From Curtobacterium sp. MCBD17_032 (GTDB taxonomy: Bacteria; Actinomycetota; Actinomycetes; Actinomycetales; Microbacteriaceae), in the NCBI RefSeq assembly GCF_003234855.1, contig NZ_QKTO01000001.1, positions 186,001 through 250,000 of the forward strand: 64,000 bases of DNA, read 5' to 3'. Below, in pieces: positions 55,497 through 63,909 of this stretch. The translations under genes and the position numbers were made by a program. Numbering within the stretch: the first letter of the stretch is position 1; every line of letters begins with the position of its first letter. The notes beneath the pieces are model-generated. The model did no database searches. It was not told the DNA's origin and worked only from the letters and a program-made list of their open reading frames with translations.

Positions 55497-55511
55497 CGTT
55501 TTGCCAAAACG
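55497..55511. promoter_or_regulatory. Candidate LacI-family operator in the divergent GH32/ABC promoter
   Basis: The perfect palindrome CGTTTTG-C-CAAAACG overlaps the candidate -35 of the GH32 promoter and lies 61 nt upstream of the binding-protein start. A single repressor site could control both directions. Confidence 0.7.
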
Positions 55512-55530
55512 ACTTGGCCCAAGATATACA
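55501..55530 (+). promoter_or_regulatory. Candidate promoter of the GH32-GH91 unit
   Basis: TTGCCA and TATACA are separated by 18 bp, in a locally AT-rich stretch. The -35 lies within the operator palindrome. Confidence 0.6.
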
Positions 55531-55585
55531 TCTACGCAGAGGCCGTCAAGCGAACGGCCCATCGCTCCGAGGGGACCCCTTGCGC

Positions 55586-56815
55586 ATGATCGACGACGAT
55601 CGCCCCAGCATCCACCTGACCGCTCGATCCGGCTGGATCAACGACCCCCTGTCGTTGACCTGGCACGACGGCAGCTACCACGTCTTCTTCCAGTACGTGC
55701 CGGAACAGACCAGCTGGGCCCCGTCCTGCCACTGGGGGCACGCGACGTCCACCGACCTGCGGACGTGGACGGAACAGCCGGTGGCGTTGGTGCCCGGCGA
55801 GGGCGACGACGGGATCTGGTCAGGCTCCCTCGTCATCGACGGCGATCGTGCGACGATCTTCTACACGTCGATCCAGACGCCGGACTTCAGCATCGGCCAG
55901 ATCCGCACCGCTACGCCCACCGCTTCGGACTGGACAACGTGGACCAAGGGGGACGTCGTCGCCGTTCCCCCCGAGGACATCGATGTGCGGGTCTACCGCG
56001 ACCCGTTCGTCTTCCGTGATCGTGACCGATGGCGGATGCTCGTCGGAGCGAACATCGACGGCACCACCGCCGCTGCACTGTCGTACTCTTCGCTGGATCT
56101 CCAGAGTTGGCAGTACGACGGCGTCGCCGCGCAGCGGAACACCTCGCTGACCGAACCGGTCTGGACCGGCAAGCTCTGGGAGTGCCCACAGGTCTTCACC
56201 ATCGATGGTGTCGACGTGCTGATCACCTCCGTCTGGAACGACGACGAGCTCCACTACGTCGCCTACGGACTCGGGGAGTGGCGGGACGGCGTCTTCGAGG
56301 TCGAGCGATGGGGTCGGCTGACGTGGGGGGACAGCTACTACGCACCTTCTTTCTACCGCGACTCCGACGGTCGGCCCGGGCTGGTCTTCTGGCTCCGCGA
56401 GATCCGCGATCACGCCGGGGACACCTGGACCGGTGCCATGAGCGTGCCCCACGTGCTCACGCTGGACGGCGATGAGCTCGTCGCGCGGCCGCACCCTGAC
56501 GTCGTCAGCGGCGATGGCGTCAACACGCACACCGCGTTCGATCGCATCGACCTCACAAGCGATGGGCGCGCTGACATCATCAACTGGGACCCCGATCTCG
56601 GACAGCTGGTCGTCACCAGAGATGAGGAACCGATCCTCACCATCAACCGCACCGGGGACGACCTGCACATCGCGGCAGCGACCGGTGCAGGTGGAACGGT
56701 GCCGGCAGGTGATGGGGTCGTGGAGATCCTCCTCGACGGACCGGTCCTCGAGGTCAGCACCAGAGCCGGACTGTTCGCCGCACCCTTGCGTGCCCCGGTC
56801 GCTGTCACGCGGTAG
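55586..56815 (+). CDS. GH32 beta-fructofuranosidase / exo-inulinase-type hydrolase
   Basis: The 409-residue five-bladed propeller enzyme has the nucleophile in WINDP (Asp20), the transition-state Asp in YRDPF (138-140) and the acid/base Glu in WECPQ (Glu199). The C-terminal beta-sandwich is short. There is no signal peptide, so it acts in the cytoplasm on imported sugars, releasing fructose from inulobiose, fructooligosaccharides or opened difructose anhydrides. A TTG at 55580 is better spaced from GAGGGG than the ATG used here; either start gives the same domain. The GH91-B gene follows 76 nt later, probably in one transcript. Confidence 0.92.
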   Translation: MIDDDRPSIHLTARSGWINDPLSLTWHDGSYHVFFQYVPEQTSWAPSCHWGHATSTDLRTWTEQPVALVPGEGDDGIWSGSLVIDGDRATIFYTSIQTPDFSIGQIRTATPTASDWTTWTKGDVVAVPPEDIDVRVYRDPFVFRDRDRWRMLVGANIDGTTAAALSYSSLDLQSWQYDGVAAQRNTSLTEPVWTGKLWECPQVFTIDGVDVLITSVWNDDELHYVAYGLGEWRDGVFEVERWGRLTWGDSYYAPSFYRDSDGRPGLVFWLREIRDHAGDTWTGAMSVPHVLTLDGDELVARPHPDVVSGDGVNTHTAFDRIDLTSDGRADIINWDPDLGQLVVTRDEEPILTINRTGDDLHIAAATGAGGTVPAGDGVVEILLDGPVLEVSTRAGLFAAPLRAPVAVTR

Positions 56816-56891
56816 CGGCCCTCGAACTGATCCTGCTGTTCCGCTGCGCGCAGTGGCCACAGCAACGACGAGACGAAAGGATCCAACAACC

Positions 56892-58229
56892 ATGCCGAAC
56901 AGCAACGACTACGACGTGACCACCTGGCCGGTCGGCGATCCGGCCGAGGACATCGGCGAGGTGCTCAACAGCATCATCGCCGACGTCAAGAGCCGACAGA
57001 GTGGCACCGACGGCGATGGCGGCAAGCCTGGCGCTGTCGTCTACCTCCCGCCGGGGGACTACCGCCTCCGCACACAGGTCCTCATCGACATCAGCTTCTT
57101 GAAGATCCGCGGCGCCGGGCACGGATTCACCTCCTCCAGCATCCGGTTCAACGTCCCCGAGGAAGAGTGGCCAGACCTGCACGAGCTCTGGCCCGGCGGA
57201 AGCCGCATCCTCGTCGACATGCCACTCCCGGAGGATGCGGACGAGCGGGCCGGCGCCGCGTTCCTCGTGGAGCGCGAGGGCAGTCCTCGGATCAGCTCCG
57301 TCGAGTTCGAGGACTTCTGCATCGACGGCATGCACTTCATCGCAGACGGCTCCGACCTGCTCCCGGAGAACACCTACGTCAACGGCAAGACCGGGGTCCA
57401 CGTCGCCAGCGCCAACGACTCCTTCCGCTTCAACGGGATGGGACTGGTCTACCTCGAACACGGCCTCACGATCCACAACGCCGACGCCCTCTCCATCCAC
57501 GACAACTTCATCGCCGAGTGCGGCAACTGCATCGAGCTCCGCGGATGGGGACAAGCATCGAAGGTCACCGACAACCTCATCGGTGCCGGCTTCAAGGGCC
57601 ACTCCATCTACGCCGAACACCACGGCGGGCTCCTGATCACGGCCAACAACGTGTTCCCCCGCGGGGCGAGCAGCGTCCACCTCAGCAGCGTCACTCGGTC
57701 GAGCATCACCAACAACCGGCTGCATTCGTTCTACCCGGGGATGGTCGTCCTCGCCGAGAACAGCTCTGAGAACCTCATCGCCGCGAACCACCTCCTCCGC
57801 GACCATGAGCCGTGGACGCCGTTCCTCGACATCGACAACGGCCTCGACGACCAGTACGGCCTGCTCCGCGTCGATGGCAGCGACAACACCATCGTCAGCA
57901 ACCACTTCTCGGAAGTCGTCGACTCGCAGCGCGTGACGCCCCCCGGCGAAGCGCCCGTCATCATCCGGCTCGTACGTGGCTCCGGCAACTCCGTCGCGAC
58001 GAATCACGTCGTGGCCAAGGACGCTCACTCGCGCTCGAATGCGTCCGCGTTCTCCGGTCAGGTAGACGCGCTCCTGGCCACCGGAATCAGTCAACTCGCG
58101 GTGCTGGCAGTGATGATCGACCCCACCGCAGTGCACAACGTGGTCCTCGACTCTGGACGGGAGTCAGAGGTCCACATCGATGCAACAGCCAACGTGCTCC
58201 GGCCGACGCCCGATCTCGCCGGGCGGTGA
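56892..58229 (+). CDS. GH91 family enzyme B (inulin fructotransferase / difructose-anhydride hydrolase)
   Basis: The 445-residue beta-helix protein follows the Bacillus sp. snu-7 inulin fructotransferase pattern nearly motif for motif (YDVTTWPVGDPAEDIGEV, WPDLHELWPGGSRILVD, NADALSIHDNFIAECGNCIELRGWGQ, DHEPWTPFLDIDNGLDD). Asp204 and Glu215 stand 11 residues apart and correspond, as I recall, to the essential Asp233/Glu244 of that enzyme. No signal peptide: starting MPNSNDYDVT, it should be cytoplasmic. That favours a difructose-anhydride III hydrolase role on imported DFA over extracellular inulin depolymerisation, though both activities occur in GH91. AAAGGA lies ~9 nt before the ATG. Confidence 0.9.
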   Translation: MPNSNDYDVTTWPVGDPAEDIGEVLNSIIADVKSRQSGTDGDGGKPGAVVYLPPGDYRLRTQVLIDISFLKIRGAGHGFTSSSIRFNVPEEEWPDLHELWPGGSRILVDMPLPEDADERAGAAFLVEREGSPRISSVEFEDFCIDGMHFIADGSDLLPENTYVNGKTGVHVASANDSFRFNGMGLVYLEHGLTIHNADALSIHDNFIAECGNCIELRGWGQASKVTDNLIGAGFKGHSIYAEHHGGLLITANNVFPRGASSVHLSSVTRSSITNNRLHSFYPGMVVLAENSSENLIAANHLLRDHEPWTPFLDIDNGLDDQYGLLRVDGSDNTIVSNHFSEVVDSQRVTPPGEAPVIIRLVRGSGNSVATNHVVAKDAHSRSNASAFSGQVDALLATGISQLAVLAVMIDPTAVHNVVLDSGRESEVHIDATANVLRPTPDLAGR

Positions 58230-58522
58230 ACGACGGCGGGAGGGCAGTCGTCGTGGCGTACCGGAGGCCGACGTCGACTGTCTCGCGTGCGCTCTCACCC
58301 GGTGGCTCCGCGTCGTCGGCGACACCTACCTCGGGCTCCGCGGTGAGGATCGGGCACTTCTCGAAGGACCACGGCAGACCTGTGCGTCCACGACTGCACG
58401 GTGACGCCGCTCGTCGCGCTGGTCGTCGGGGAACGCGGGCGTCGTGTCCGAGATGACTTCCGTCATCGGCGCGCGTCGCGACCCTGCGAGCTCCCGCAGT
58501 CGTTGACTCCGTGTGGCGGAGG
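58230..58522. other. Intergenic region between convergent genes, no gene seen
   Basis: These 293 bases separate GH91-B from the convergent deoR gene. The only structure I can point to is a 6-bp GATGAC-TTCC-GTCATC hairpin near 58451-58466, a weak terminator at best. No coding frame looks genuine. Confidence 0.4.
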
Positions 58523-59287
58523 TCAGGCCGTGCCCACGGTGACGCCCGCTGCTCCGAAGCGCTCGATGAGGTCTGGTGCGATGCCGTCGTCGGTGATCAG
58601 CGTCCATCCGTTCCCGAGTCGGGTCCATGCGTGGAATTCCGACTGCGCGAGCTTCGACGAGTCAGCGAGGACGTACACGGCTGCCGCACGACGAGCGATG
58701 AGTTCCTTCAGCCGGATCTGACCGAGGTCCGCTTCGCAGATCCCGCGCTCCGGCGACACCGCATCCGCACCGAGGTACGCGGCATCGAAGGTCAGGTACT
58801 CGAGCGCAGCCTCCGTCAGGGGACCGACGAACCCGTTGCTCAACGACCGGTACTCGCCCCCGAGCATGACGAGTCGGACGTCGTCGCGGTCGGCCATGTC
58901 GGTGATGACCCCGACGCTGGTGGTGGTGACGGTGAGGTCGGCGTCGATCGGCAGTGCATGAGCGAACGCCGCGACGGTCGAGCCGTTGTCGAGGAACAGT
59001 GACGCCCCGGGTGCCACGGTCGCAGCGGCCCGGCGGGCGATGTCGCGCTTCGCGTCGAAGTGCTCGCCGAGCCGCTGGCGCAGCGACGCCTCCGGGTGCG
59101 CGGCCACCGCCATCGCCCCCCCGAACGTCCGGGTGAGCTTCCGCTGCTCCTGCAGGGTCGCGAGGTCGCGCCGGATGGTGGACGCCGTGACCCCGAACCG
59201 CTCGGAGAGTTCGTCGACGCTCGCGAGTCCGACCGTCGTTGCGAGCGTGACGATGGCATCGCGCCGCGCTCTGGCCGAGATCGACAC
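58523..59287 (-). CDS. DeoR family transcriptional regulator
   Basis: The 254-residue protein has the DeoR helix-turn-helix (ASVDELSERFGVTASTIRRDLATLQE) at ~20-48. A phosphosugar-sensing DeoRC domain follows (TRTFGGAM, LFLDNGSTVAAFA, LGGEYRSLSNGFVGP, DAAYLGADAV). DeoR proteins usually repress catabolic operons and respond to phosphorylated intermediates. It is third in a unit with the DUF1537 kinase and PdxA2-type genes, 34 nt downstream of the latter, and probably regulates them. Confidence 0.92.
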   Translation of the reverse strand: MSISARARRDAIVTLATTVGLASVDELSERFGVTASTIRRDLATLQEQRKLTRTFGGAMAVAAHPEASLRQRLGEHFDAKRDIARRAAATVAPGASLFLDNGSTVAAFAHALPIDADLTVTTTSVGVITDMADRDDVRLVMLGGEYRSLSNGFVGPLTEAALEYLTFDAAYLGADAVSPERGICEADLGQIRLKELIARRAAAVYVLADSSKLAQSEFHAWTRLGNGWTLITDDGIAPDLIERFGAAGVTVGTA

Positions 59288-59321
59288 CGGGCACCTCCGG
59301 ACGGCGGGGACTTGGGACGTG

Positions 59322-60344
59322 TCAGACGCCCTGGGCCGGGCTCGGCTCCCCCGCTGTCGGGGCGAGTTCGGCCGCCTGGCGGAGCGCTTCGATCATGCTA
59401 GCGACATCGGCCCTGCCGGTGCCCGCGATGTCGAACGCTGTCCCGTGGTCGACCGACGTGCGGATGACCGGCAGACCCACCGTGATGTTGACGCCGGCCT
59501 CGATCCCGAGCACCTTCACGGGGCCGTGACCCTGGTCGTGGTACATCGCGACGACGAGGTCGTAGTCCCCGCGACCGGCGAGGAAGAAGAGGGTGTCGGC
59601 GGGCAGCGGTCCGACGGCGTCGATCCCGTCGGCGCGTACGGCCTCGACGCCCGGAGCGATCTTCTCCGCTTCCTCGCCGTACCCGAACAGGCCGTTCTCG
59701 CCGGCGTGCGGGTTGATCGCCGCGACGCCGATCTTCGGGTGCGGGTTGCCCGCGCGCACCAGGGCCTCGTTGCCCCGCCGGATGGTCCGCTCGACGAGTC
59801 CGGGCTCGATCCGCGCGACAGCGTCGATGAGACCGAGGTGGGTGGTCACGTGGACGACCTTCAGCTTGGCTGTCGAGAGCATCATCGACACCTCCTCGAC
59901 GCCCATGAGCTCGGCGAGGAGTTCAGTGTGCCCCGGGAAGACATGGCCACCGGCGTGCAGGGCCTCCTTGTTCAGTGGAGCCGTGCAGATGGCTTGGACC
60001 TTCCCGGCCATCGCCGCCTCGCACGCGATCCGGATGTACTGGAAGGCCGCATCGCCGGCGACCGGCGAGAGCTGCCCCCACGGCAGGTCCTCCGGGAGGA
60101 GTCCGAGGTCCACCACGTCGATGACGCCGTCCTGGTACGCGGCGTCCGCGACGTCCTCGACAGCGTTGAACGTGACCTCGACGCCCCGGATCGCTGCGGC
60201 CTGGCGGAGGCGACCGAGGTCCCCGATGACGACGGGCCGGCACACAGCCAGGACGTCCGGTGACACGACGGCCTCGACGACGACCTCGGGGCCGACACCG
60301 GCCCCGTCGCCCATCGTGACGGCGATGATCGGAGTTGCGTTCAT
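59322..60344 (-). CDS. PdxA2-type 4-phospho-(threonate/erythronate) dehydrogenase
   Basis: The 340-residue PdxA-family enzyme shows MGDGAGVGPE at the start, CTAPLNKEALHAGGHVFPGHTELLAEL with metal and substrate ligands, INPHAGENGLFG, and MYHDQGHGPVK and TSVDHGTAFDIAGTG. PdxA itself acts in vitamin B6 synthesis, but fusion-free pairs with a DUF1537 kinase define the PdxA2 group. These oxidise and decarboxylate 4-phospho-D-threonate or D-erythronate to dihydroxyacetone phosphate. It begins two bases after the kinase stop, so translation is coupled. Confidence 0.9.
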   Translation of the reverse strand: MNATPIIAVTMGDGAGVGPEVVVEAVVSPDVLAVCRPVVIGDLGRLRQAAAIRGVEVTFNAVEDVADAAYQDGVIDVVDLGLLPEDLPWGQLSPVAGDAAFQYIRIACEAAMAGKVQAICTAPLNKEALHAGGHVFPGHTELLAELMGVEEVSMMLSTAKLKVVHVTTHLGLIDAVARIEPGLVERTIRRGNEALVRAGNPHPKIGVAAINPHAGENGLFGYGEEAEKIAPGVEAVRADGIDAVGPLPADTLFFLAGRGDYDLVVAMYHDQGHGPVKVLGIEAGVNITVGLPVIRTSVDHGTAFDIAGTGRADVASMIEALRQAAELAPTAGEPSPAQGV

Positions 60345-60346
60345 CT

Positions 60347-61642
60347 TCAGTGCTGCCTTTCGTTCGTGCGGCGTGCGGCCGCTTGCACACGGCCGCCGGC
60401 CGTGAAGGGGTCTTCTCGAGCGGCCTGGAGGATCGTGGCGGCGTCGAGCAGGTTGGTGACGGTCCCGAAGCTGCCGGGTCGCGTGACCACACGGCGGCCG
60501 TCGTCCGCGCGGGACACGATGCATCCGGGTTCGACGACACCTTCCGGCACGATGGCCGTGATCTCGAGGCGGGTGAGCACGGACCGGGCCGTCTCCCCGC
60601 CGGTCAGCACCAGGGCGGCGCGCCCGCTGATGGCCGCAGCCACGATGCCGAGGCCGTCAGCGAGCCGTCGGGCGAGGTGCGGGACCGGTTCGTGTCGGTC
60701 CTCGACGCAGATCGCGGCGCTCCCGCTGCGTAAGGCGGCCCGCACAGCGTGGAGTGCAGGGTGGTCGATGTCGTCGACCTCCCGGCGGTCGACGGCACGG
60801 AGCAGGACCTCACGGGGCACGGGCGTGACCGGGACGCCGTTCGCCGCGAGGACCTCGAGCTGCTCGGTGGCCTCCGTGCTGGCCGTGCCGACGACGAGCA
60901 GCACGGACTGACGCTCTCCCGGCGCCCCCGTCGGATCTCCGGATCCGGGTGCGGTCGCGGACGGGGCCCGCGCTCCACGGAGCCGACCGATGGCCGCAGC
61001 GATCCCGCCGGAACCGACGACCGTGCAGTCCGCACCGTCGAGCGCCACTGCGATCCGGTCGAGGTCCTCGTCGGAGTCCGCGTCGAGCACGGGGACCGCG
61101 CCGGCAGCATGTGCTCGGACGACCGCGTCGAGGACGGCATCGGAGCCGGCACGGACGACCGCGAGTGGGACGGACCGGGCGCGACGTCCGACCGCAGCCA
61201 GCGGACCGGGGACCACCCGGGCCTCCAGGCCGTGGAGTCCCGCGTCCGCCACGGGCCTGCCGTGGACGAGGAGCCGACCGTCGACGACCGTCCGTCCGAG
61301 CGCCGGGAGCGCGGAGGCGAGCACGACGCGCGCGCCGGCGTCGGAGAGGCCGTCGACGACGTCGCCGACACCGCCGCGTAGCAGCGAGTCGGTCTTCACC
61401 AGCCGGACCGGTGCGCCGGCCGCACGCATGCGGAGCGTGGCCTGCGCGATCACCGCTCGTCTCGAGGACGGGTCGAGGGCTCGCGTGTCACAGTCCAGGA
61501 CGACGTCGGACGAGGCGCGCGCGACGTGCTCGAGCGCGGCGGGGAGTGTGAGGGCGACGGTCGCCGAACCGCTGCCCAGGACGGCCGCGACCTCTGCGGC
61601 TCCGGACAGGTCGTCAGCGATCACGGCGAGGCGGTTCGACAT
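60347..61642 (-). CDS. Four-carbon acid sugar kinase family (DUF1537, DtnK/OtnK-like)
   Basis: The 431-residue two-domain kinase opens with LAVIADDLSGAAEVAAVL, the N-terminal substrate-binding signature with DDxxG/SA. The mid-protein TDSLLRGGVGDVVDGL and C-terminal LVLTGGETARSVL and PGSFGT motifs bind ATP. Family members phosphorylate D-threonate, D-erythronate or 3-oxo-tetronates at O4. Paired with PdxA2 the likely substrate is a four-carbon aldonic acid. GGAGG precedes the ATG. It is the first gene of the unit and divergent from an aldo/keto reductase gene. Confidence 0.88.
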   Translation of the reverse strand: MSNRLAVIADDLSGAAEVAAVLGSGSATVALTLPAALEHVARASSDVVLDCDTRALDPSSRRAVIAQATLRMRAAGAPVRLVKTDSLLRGGVGDVVDGLSDAGARVVLASALPALGRTVVDGRLLVHGRPVADAGLHGLEARVVPGPLAAVGRRARSVPLAVVRAGSDAVLDAVVRAHAAGAVPVLDADSDEDLDRIAVALDGADCTVVGSGGIAAAIGRLRGARAPSATAPGSGDPTGAPGERQSVLLVVGTASTEATEQLEVLAANGVPVTPVPREVLLRAVDRREVDDIDHPALHAVRAALRSGSAAICVEDRHEPVPHLARRLADGLGIVAAAISGRAALVLTGGETARSVLTRLEITAIVPEGVVEPGCIVSRADDGRRVVTRPGSFGTVTNLLDAATILQAAREDPFTAGGRVQAAARRTNERQH

Positions 61643-61687
61643 CGGACCCCTCCTCGGGCTCGGTCGGCGGTTCGTCCATGCGGCATC

Positions 61688-61731
61688 ATGCACGAAACAC
61701 GCTATGTCAGTTGCGTGAAACACGCAAGCGT
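61688..61731. promoter_or_regulatory. Candidate operator region with CGTGAAACACG-type palindromes
   Basis: TTGCGTG-AAA-CACGCAA (61711-61727) is a perfect 7-bp inverted repeat, and a related GCACGAAACACGC lies 20 bp upstream. They sit in the divergent promoter between the acid-sugar kinase and aldo/keto reductase genes. The DeoR protein of the cluster is the most likely binder. Confidence 0.55.
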
Positions 61732-61799
61732 GATCTGCTCGTGGTCTGCCCGCAGCTCGACGACGAGTCGCCCGAGGGCGACCGAACGGAAGGAACCCA

Positions 61800-62771
61800 T
61801 TGCGCGACATCGACATCCGAGGCCGTCGGCTCGCCCCCGCCGTCCTCGGCACCATGACCTTCGGCGACAGCGTCGACGAGCCGACCGCGGCCGAGATGGT
61901 CGACCGGTTCCTCGAGGCCGGCGGGACCGGCATCGACACCGCGAACGGGTACGCCGGCGGCCGCAGCGAGGAGATCCTCGGCTCGGTGCTCGCCGGTCGG
62001 CGCGACGACGTCGTGCTCGCGACGAAGGTCGGCATCGCGAACCCGGACGCCCACGGTGCCGCTCCCCTGTCCGCCGCCGCGATCGACCTATGCGTGCACG
62101 CGAGCCTGCGTCGGCTCCGGACGGACCACGTCGACGTGCTCTACCTGCACCAGCCCGACCGTTCGACCCCGCACGAGGAGACGCTCACCGCCGTCCGGAC
62201 GCTCGTCGACTCCGGCGCGGTCCGCACGTGGGGCGTCTCGAACCACGCGGCCTGGCAGATCGCGGAACTGCGACACACGGCCTCGGGCCTCGGGCTGGCC
62301 GCACCCGTCCTCGGCCAGCAGGTCTACAGCGTCATCGCGACCCGGATCGACGACGAGTACGCCGAGTTTGCCCGGACCGCCGGACTCGGGACGGTCGTCT
62401 ACAACCCGCTCGGCGGCGGGCTCCTCACCGGGAAGCACCGCCCGGACGAGCAGCCAGCGGAGGGGCGTTTCGGCTCCTCGCCCCTCGCAGGCATGTACCG
62501 CACCCGGTACTGGAACGACGAGGTCTTCGGCGCCGTGGAGCAGCTCCGCGCGGTCGCCGAGGACGCGGGGATGCCGATGGCCGAGCTCGCGCTGCGGTGG
62601 ACGATCGGCCGTCCCGTCGTCGACGCGGTCCTGATCGGTGGGTCGCGGGTCGCGAACATCGAGGCGAACCTCGCCGCGCTGGCCGCGGGTGCGCTGCCCG
62701 AGGACGTACAGCGGGCCGTCGACGACGTCGCCGCCGCACTGCGTGGTCCGATGCCGGCGTACAACCGCTGA
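61800..62771 (+). CDS. Aldo/keto reductase
   Basis: The 323-residue AKR barrel has catalytic Asp and Tyr in GIDTANGYAGGRSE, Lys in LATKVG and His in LYLHQPD. The NADP-binding C-terminal part has GGSRVANIEANL. The TTG start follows GGAAGGAA by 4 nt, and no other start gives the full first strand. It is divergent from the acid-sugar operon and shares the palindromic control region, so it may produce or reduce a related sugar acid or aldehyde. Confidence 0.85.
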   Translation: MRDIDIRGRRLAPAVLGTMTFGDSVDEPTAAEMVDRFLEAGGTGIDTANGYAGGRSEEILGSVLAGRRDDVVLATKVGIANPDAHGAAPLSAAAIDLCVHASLRRLRTDHVDVLYLHQPDRSTPHEETLTAVRTLVDSGAVRTWGVSNHAAWQIAELRHTASGLGLAAPVLGQQVYSVIATRIDDEYAEFARTAGLGTVVYNPLGGGLLTGKHRPDEQPAEGRFGSSPLAGMYRTRYWNDEVFGAVEQLRAVAEDAGMPMAELALRWTIGRPVVDAVLIGGSRVANIEANLAALAAGALPEDVQRAVDDVAAALRGPMPAYNR

Positions 62772-62840
62772 CGGCGCGGCGGCGACCGGCGCCCGGCGCC
62801 GGTCCCCAGTGCTGCTCGCGTCGCAACCGTGGGACGGACT

Positions 62841-62871
62841 GGAGGCCCGGTGCCAGCTGGCACCGTCCTCC
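62841..62871. terminator. Terminator between convergent genes
   Basis: GGAGGCCCGGTGCCAG pairs with CTGGCACCGTCCTCC through one bulge. It closely resembles the perfect palindrome at 4061-4092. Confidence 0.75.
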
Positions 62872-62966
62872 CTCGCAGGCTCGGTCGGCGCGCTCCGCGT
62901 GACGCTGGCGCGTCACCGCTGAGCGGAGCGCGCCCGTCCGTCTCGTGGTCGCGGCGGTGCGGCGCC

Positions 62967-63863
62967 TCAGCCCATGCCGGCCGCCTGGTCGGCGCGGACC
63001 GTCTCCGCGATCTTCGCGAGGGCCGCGTCCCCCAGCAGGTTGAAGGGCGCGCGGCAGGGGCCGACGGCCTCGCCGGCGGCGTTCGTGGCCGCCTTGACGA
63101 TCGTGTTCGGGTTGCCGAGCGAGAAGAGGTTGCGCAGCGGCCGGATGGATGCCTGGGCCGCGCGCGCACCCTCGAGGTCACCCGCCGCCCACTTCCGGGT
63201 GATGTCGACCATGGTGCGGGGGTAGACGTTCGCGACGGCCGTGATGCCGCCCGCGCCGCCGGCCTGCAGCGTCGGCAGGACCAGCGAGTCGGTCCCGGCG
63301 AGCACCGCGAAGTGCTCGGGATCGGTGAGCTCGATGAGCTGCAGGATCGCGTCGAAGTTGCCCGAGGAGTCCTTCACGCCGGCGATGTTGTCGATCTCCG
63401 CCAGCCGGGCGACGGTCGCGGGGCTGATGGTGTTCCCGGTGCGAGCGGGGATGTTGTAGATGAGCACCGGGATGTCGACGGCCTCGGCGACCACGGCGAA
63501 GTGCCGGTACAGCTCGTCCTGCGACGCAGCCGCGAAGTAGGGCGTGATGACGGACAGCACGTCGGCGCCCGCTGCCTGCATGCGCTTGGCGATCCGCACG
63601 GTCTCCCTCGTCCCGACGGCACCGGCGCCGCCGTAGACCGGCACGCGGCCCGCAGTGGCGTCGACGACCGCCTCGAGGACGGCGAGGCGCTCGTCCTCCG
63701 TCTGCTGGAAGAACTCGCCGTTCGTCCCGAGGCAGAAGACGCCGTCGGCACCGGCTCGGACGGCGCGGTCGGTGTGCGCACGCATCTGGTCGAGGTTGAG
63801 CGACTCGTCGTCGTGGAACGGGGTGACGAGGGCGTGGATGCTGCCGCGGATCGTGGTGGTCAC
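62967..63863 (-). CDS. Dihydrodipicolinate synthase / N-acetylneuraminate lyase family aldolase
   Basis: The 298-residue class I aldolase barrel has the Schiff-base Lys in AGVKDSSGN and Tyr in LIYNIPARTGN. FCLGTNGEFFQQTEDER is a variant of the DapA GTTGE loop, with TNG where TTG is usual. The family splits pyruvate from 2-keto-3-deoxy sugar acids or makes dihydrodipicolinate. Context of sugar-acid genes and the non-canonical loop favour a catabolic sugar-acid aldolase or dehydratase over lysine synthesis. GTG start. Confidence 0.85.
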   Translation of the reverse strand: MTTTIRGSIHALVTPFHDDESLNLDQMRAHTDRAVRAGADGVFCLGTNGEFFQQTEDERLAVLEAVVDATAGRVPVYGGAGAVGTRETVRIAKRMQAAGADVLSVITPYFAAASQDELYRHFAVVAEAVDIPVLIYNIPARTGNTISPATVARLAEIDNIAGVKDSSGNFDAILQLIELTDPEHFAVLAGTDSLVLPTLQAGGAGGITAVANVYPRTMVDITRKWAAGDLEGARAAQASIRPLRNLFSLGNPNTIVKAATNAAGEAVGPCRAPFNLLGDAALAKIAETVRADQAAGMG

Positions 63864-63909
63864 TTCAGGTGCTCCTTGTGGGCGGGGTGGCCTGGCGGCC
63901 GGTGGGAGG

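Noticed and set aside
58230-58522. Possible small gene between GH91-B and deoR
   Set aside because: All open frames here are short, Arg/Ser-rich and without a ribosome-binding site.
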